Of a DNA stretch of 55,703 bases, positions 55,297 through 55,703 are shown piece after piece. Origin of the DNA: AC-50 sp035640455 (GTDB lineage: Bacteria > Actinomycetota > Thermoleophilia > Gaiellales > Gaiellaceae); assembly GCA_035640455.1 (NCBI GenBank), contig DASQWB010000033.1:1-55703 (forward strand). Direction: 5' to 3'. The translations under genes and the position numbers were made by a program. The first letter of the stretch is position 1. Each line of letters starts with the position of its first letter. The notes beneath the pieces were generated by a model that saw only the letters and a program-made list of their open reading frames with translations, was not told the origin of the DNA and ran no database searches.

Positions 55297-55703
55297 TCGA
55301 TGAGCTCCGCGTCCGCGAGTGCGTCGGCCGCGGCCGCGACGACCGCGAACGGAAGCCCCGCCCGCTCCGCCGTGTCGAGGAGCGAGCGCGTGCCGTCCGC
55401 CTGGTTCAGCACCCACATCAGCGCGCGCTGGAACGCCTCGTCCTCGCGCGGCACGCCGGCGCTGATCTCGCGATAGAGGCCGCGCCGGCCGAGCTGCGGC
55501 TCGCCGTAGGGGCTCCGCGAGCGGTAAATGCGGTCGCGCTCCAGCACGTCGAGGATCTCGAGCAGCGCGGCGAGCGAGCCGCCGAGGCTCTCGGGCCCGA
55601 TGAGGTCGAGGTCGTCGGCCGAGCTGTGGTACTCCGGGTACAGGCCGTGCGGGGTGCGCGTGAACGCGCCGACCGGAAGATCGAACCCGGGCGAGCAGAA
55701 CTG
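55293..55703 (-). CDS. DUF4910-type aminopeptidase-like protein, C-terminal part (cut by window edge)
   Basis: The frame enters from the right edge and is open for 136 residues to its stop at 55293. It reads QFCSPGFDLPVGAFTRTPHG, then LYPEYHSSADDLDLIGPESL, then GEPQLGRRGLYREISAG, and ends in a winged-helix-like segment (LMWVLNQADGTRSLLDTAER). I recognise this from the DUF4910 family of M28-peptidase-like proteins, which are often found in sugar-biosynthesis and polysaccharide loci. The histidine and acidic residues of the YPEYHSSADD stretch fit metal binding. The N-terminal part is outside the window. It is the first visible gene of the leftward operon. Confidence 0.72.
   Translation of the reverse strand, partial: QFCSPGFDLPVGAFTRTPHGLYPEYHSSADDLDLIGPESLGGSLAALLEILDVLERDRIYRSRSPYGEPQLGRRGLYREISAGVPREDEAFQRALMWVLNQADGTRSLLDTAERAGLPFAVVAAAADALADAELIE

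Overview
The window is high-GC DNA with many GTG, TTG and probably some CTG start codons and frequent 4-base gene overlaps. Together with a lysS / Clp-N / greA / dus housekeeping block, a stressosome operon and an LPxTG-like protein next to a polysaccharide locus, this suggests a GC-rich actinobacterium, possibly of class Thermoleophilia (Gaiellales or Solirubrobacterales). The class-level placement is inference. I see no rRNA, tRNA, IS element, phage gene or CRISPR array.

Layout. (1) 1-4200: a PRC-barrel protein, then a TetR-type regulator followed by rsbR-rsbS-rsbT and a protein with the RsbT-docking domain of RsbU plus a GAF domain but no phosphatase domain. (2) 4270-6080: a leftward cluster of small and low-complexity proteins. 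(3) 6160-34200: a large surface-polysaccharide region. It holds the initiating phosphoglycosyltransferase (WbaP type), an LPFTG protein, two O-antigen-ligase-like proteins, a sugar-nucleotide epimerase, many GT2 and GT4 glycosyltransferases, a GT-C membrane protein, one ordinary flippase, one flippase-GT4 fusion, methyltransferases, a kinase, a polysaccharide deacetylase, a Wzc-like tyrosine autokinase with its CpsB phosphatase, and a secreted glycoside hydrolase. (4) 34160-39230: lysS, an orphan ClpC-N/UVR/membrane protein, greA, dus, a membrane-anchored trypsin-like protease and a small Cys-containing protein. (5) 39370-55703: secreted proteins (one with HYR repeats), a broken methyltransferase gene, a GMC oxidoreductase, more glycosyltransferases, a methyltransferase-kinase fusion, a second flippase-GT4 fusion, and a leftward operon (DUF4910-type peptidase, NAD-dependent epimerase, RmlC-like epimerase, a frameshifted GT-C protein, GT4) that runs off the right edge.

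How the genes could work together. WbaP loads the first sugar phosphate on undecaprenyl phosphate, the GT2/GT4 enzymes extend the unit, the flippases move it across the membrane, the ligase/polymerase-like proteins join units, and the Wzc/CpsB pair controls chain length. The secreted hydrolase and the deacetylase could trim or modify the product.

Most unusual points: two paralogous single-chain flippase-glycosyltransferase fusions, each beside a phosphotransferase and a methyltransferase. At one locus those two partners are fused in one protein, with the same domain order as the O-antigen chain terminator WbdD. Also notable are a promoter plus intrinsic terminator packed into the greA leader (resembling the GraL arrangement of enterobacteria), three GGTCCTA repeats at exact 22-bp spacing upstream of the secreted hydrolase, and the RsbU-like adaptor without a phosphatase domain.
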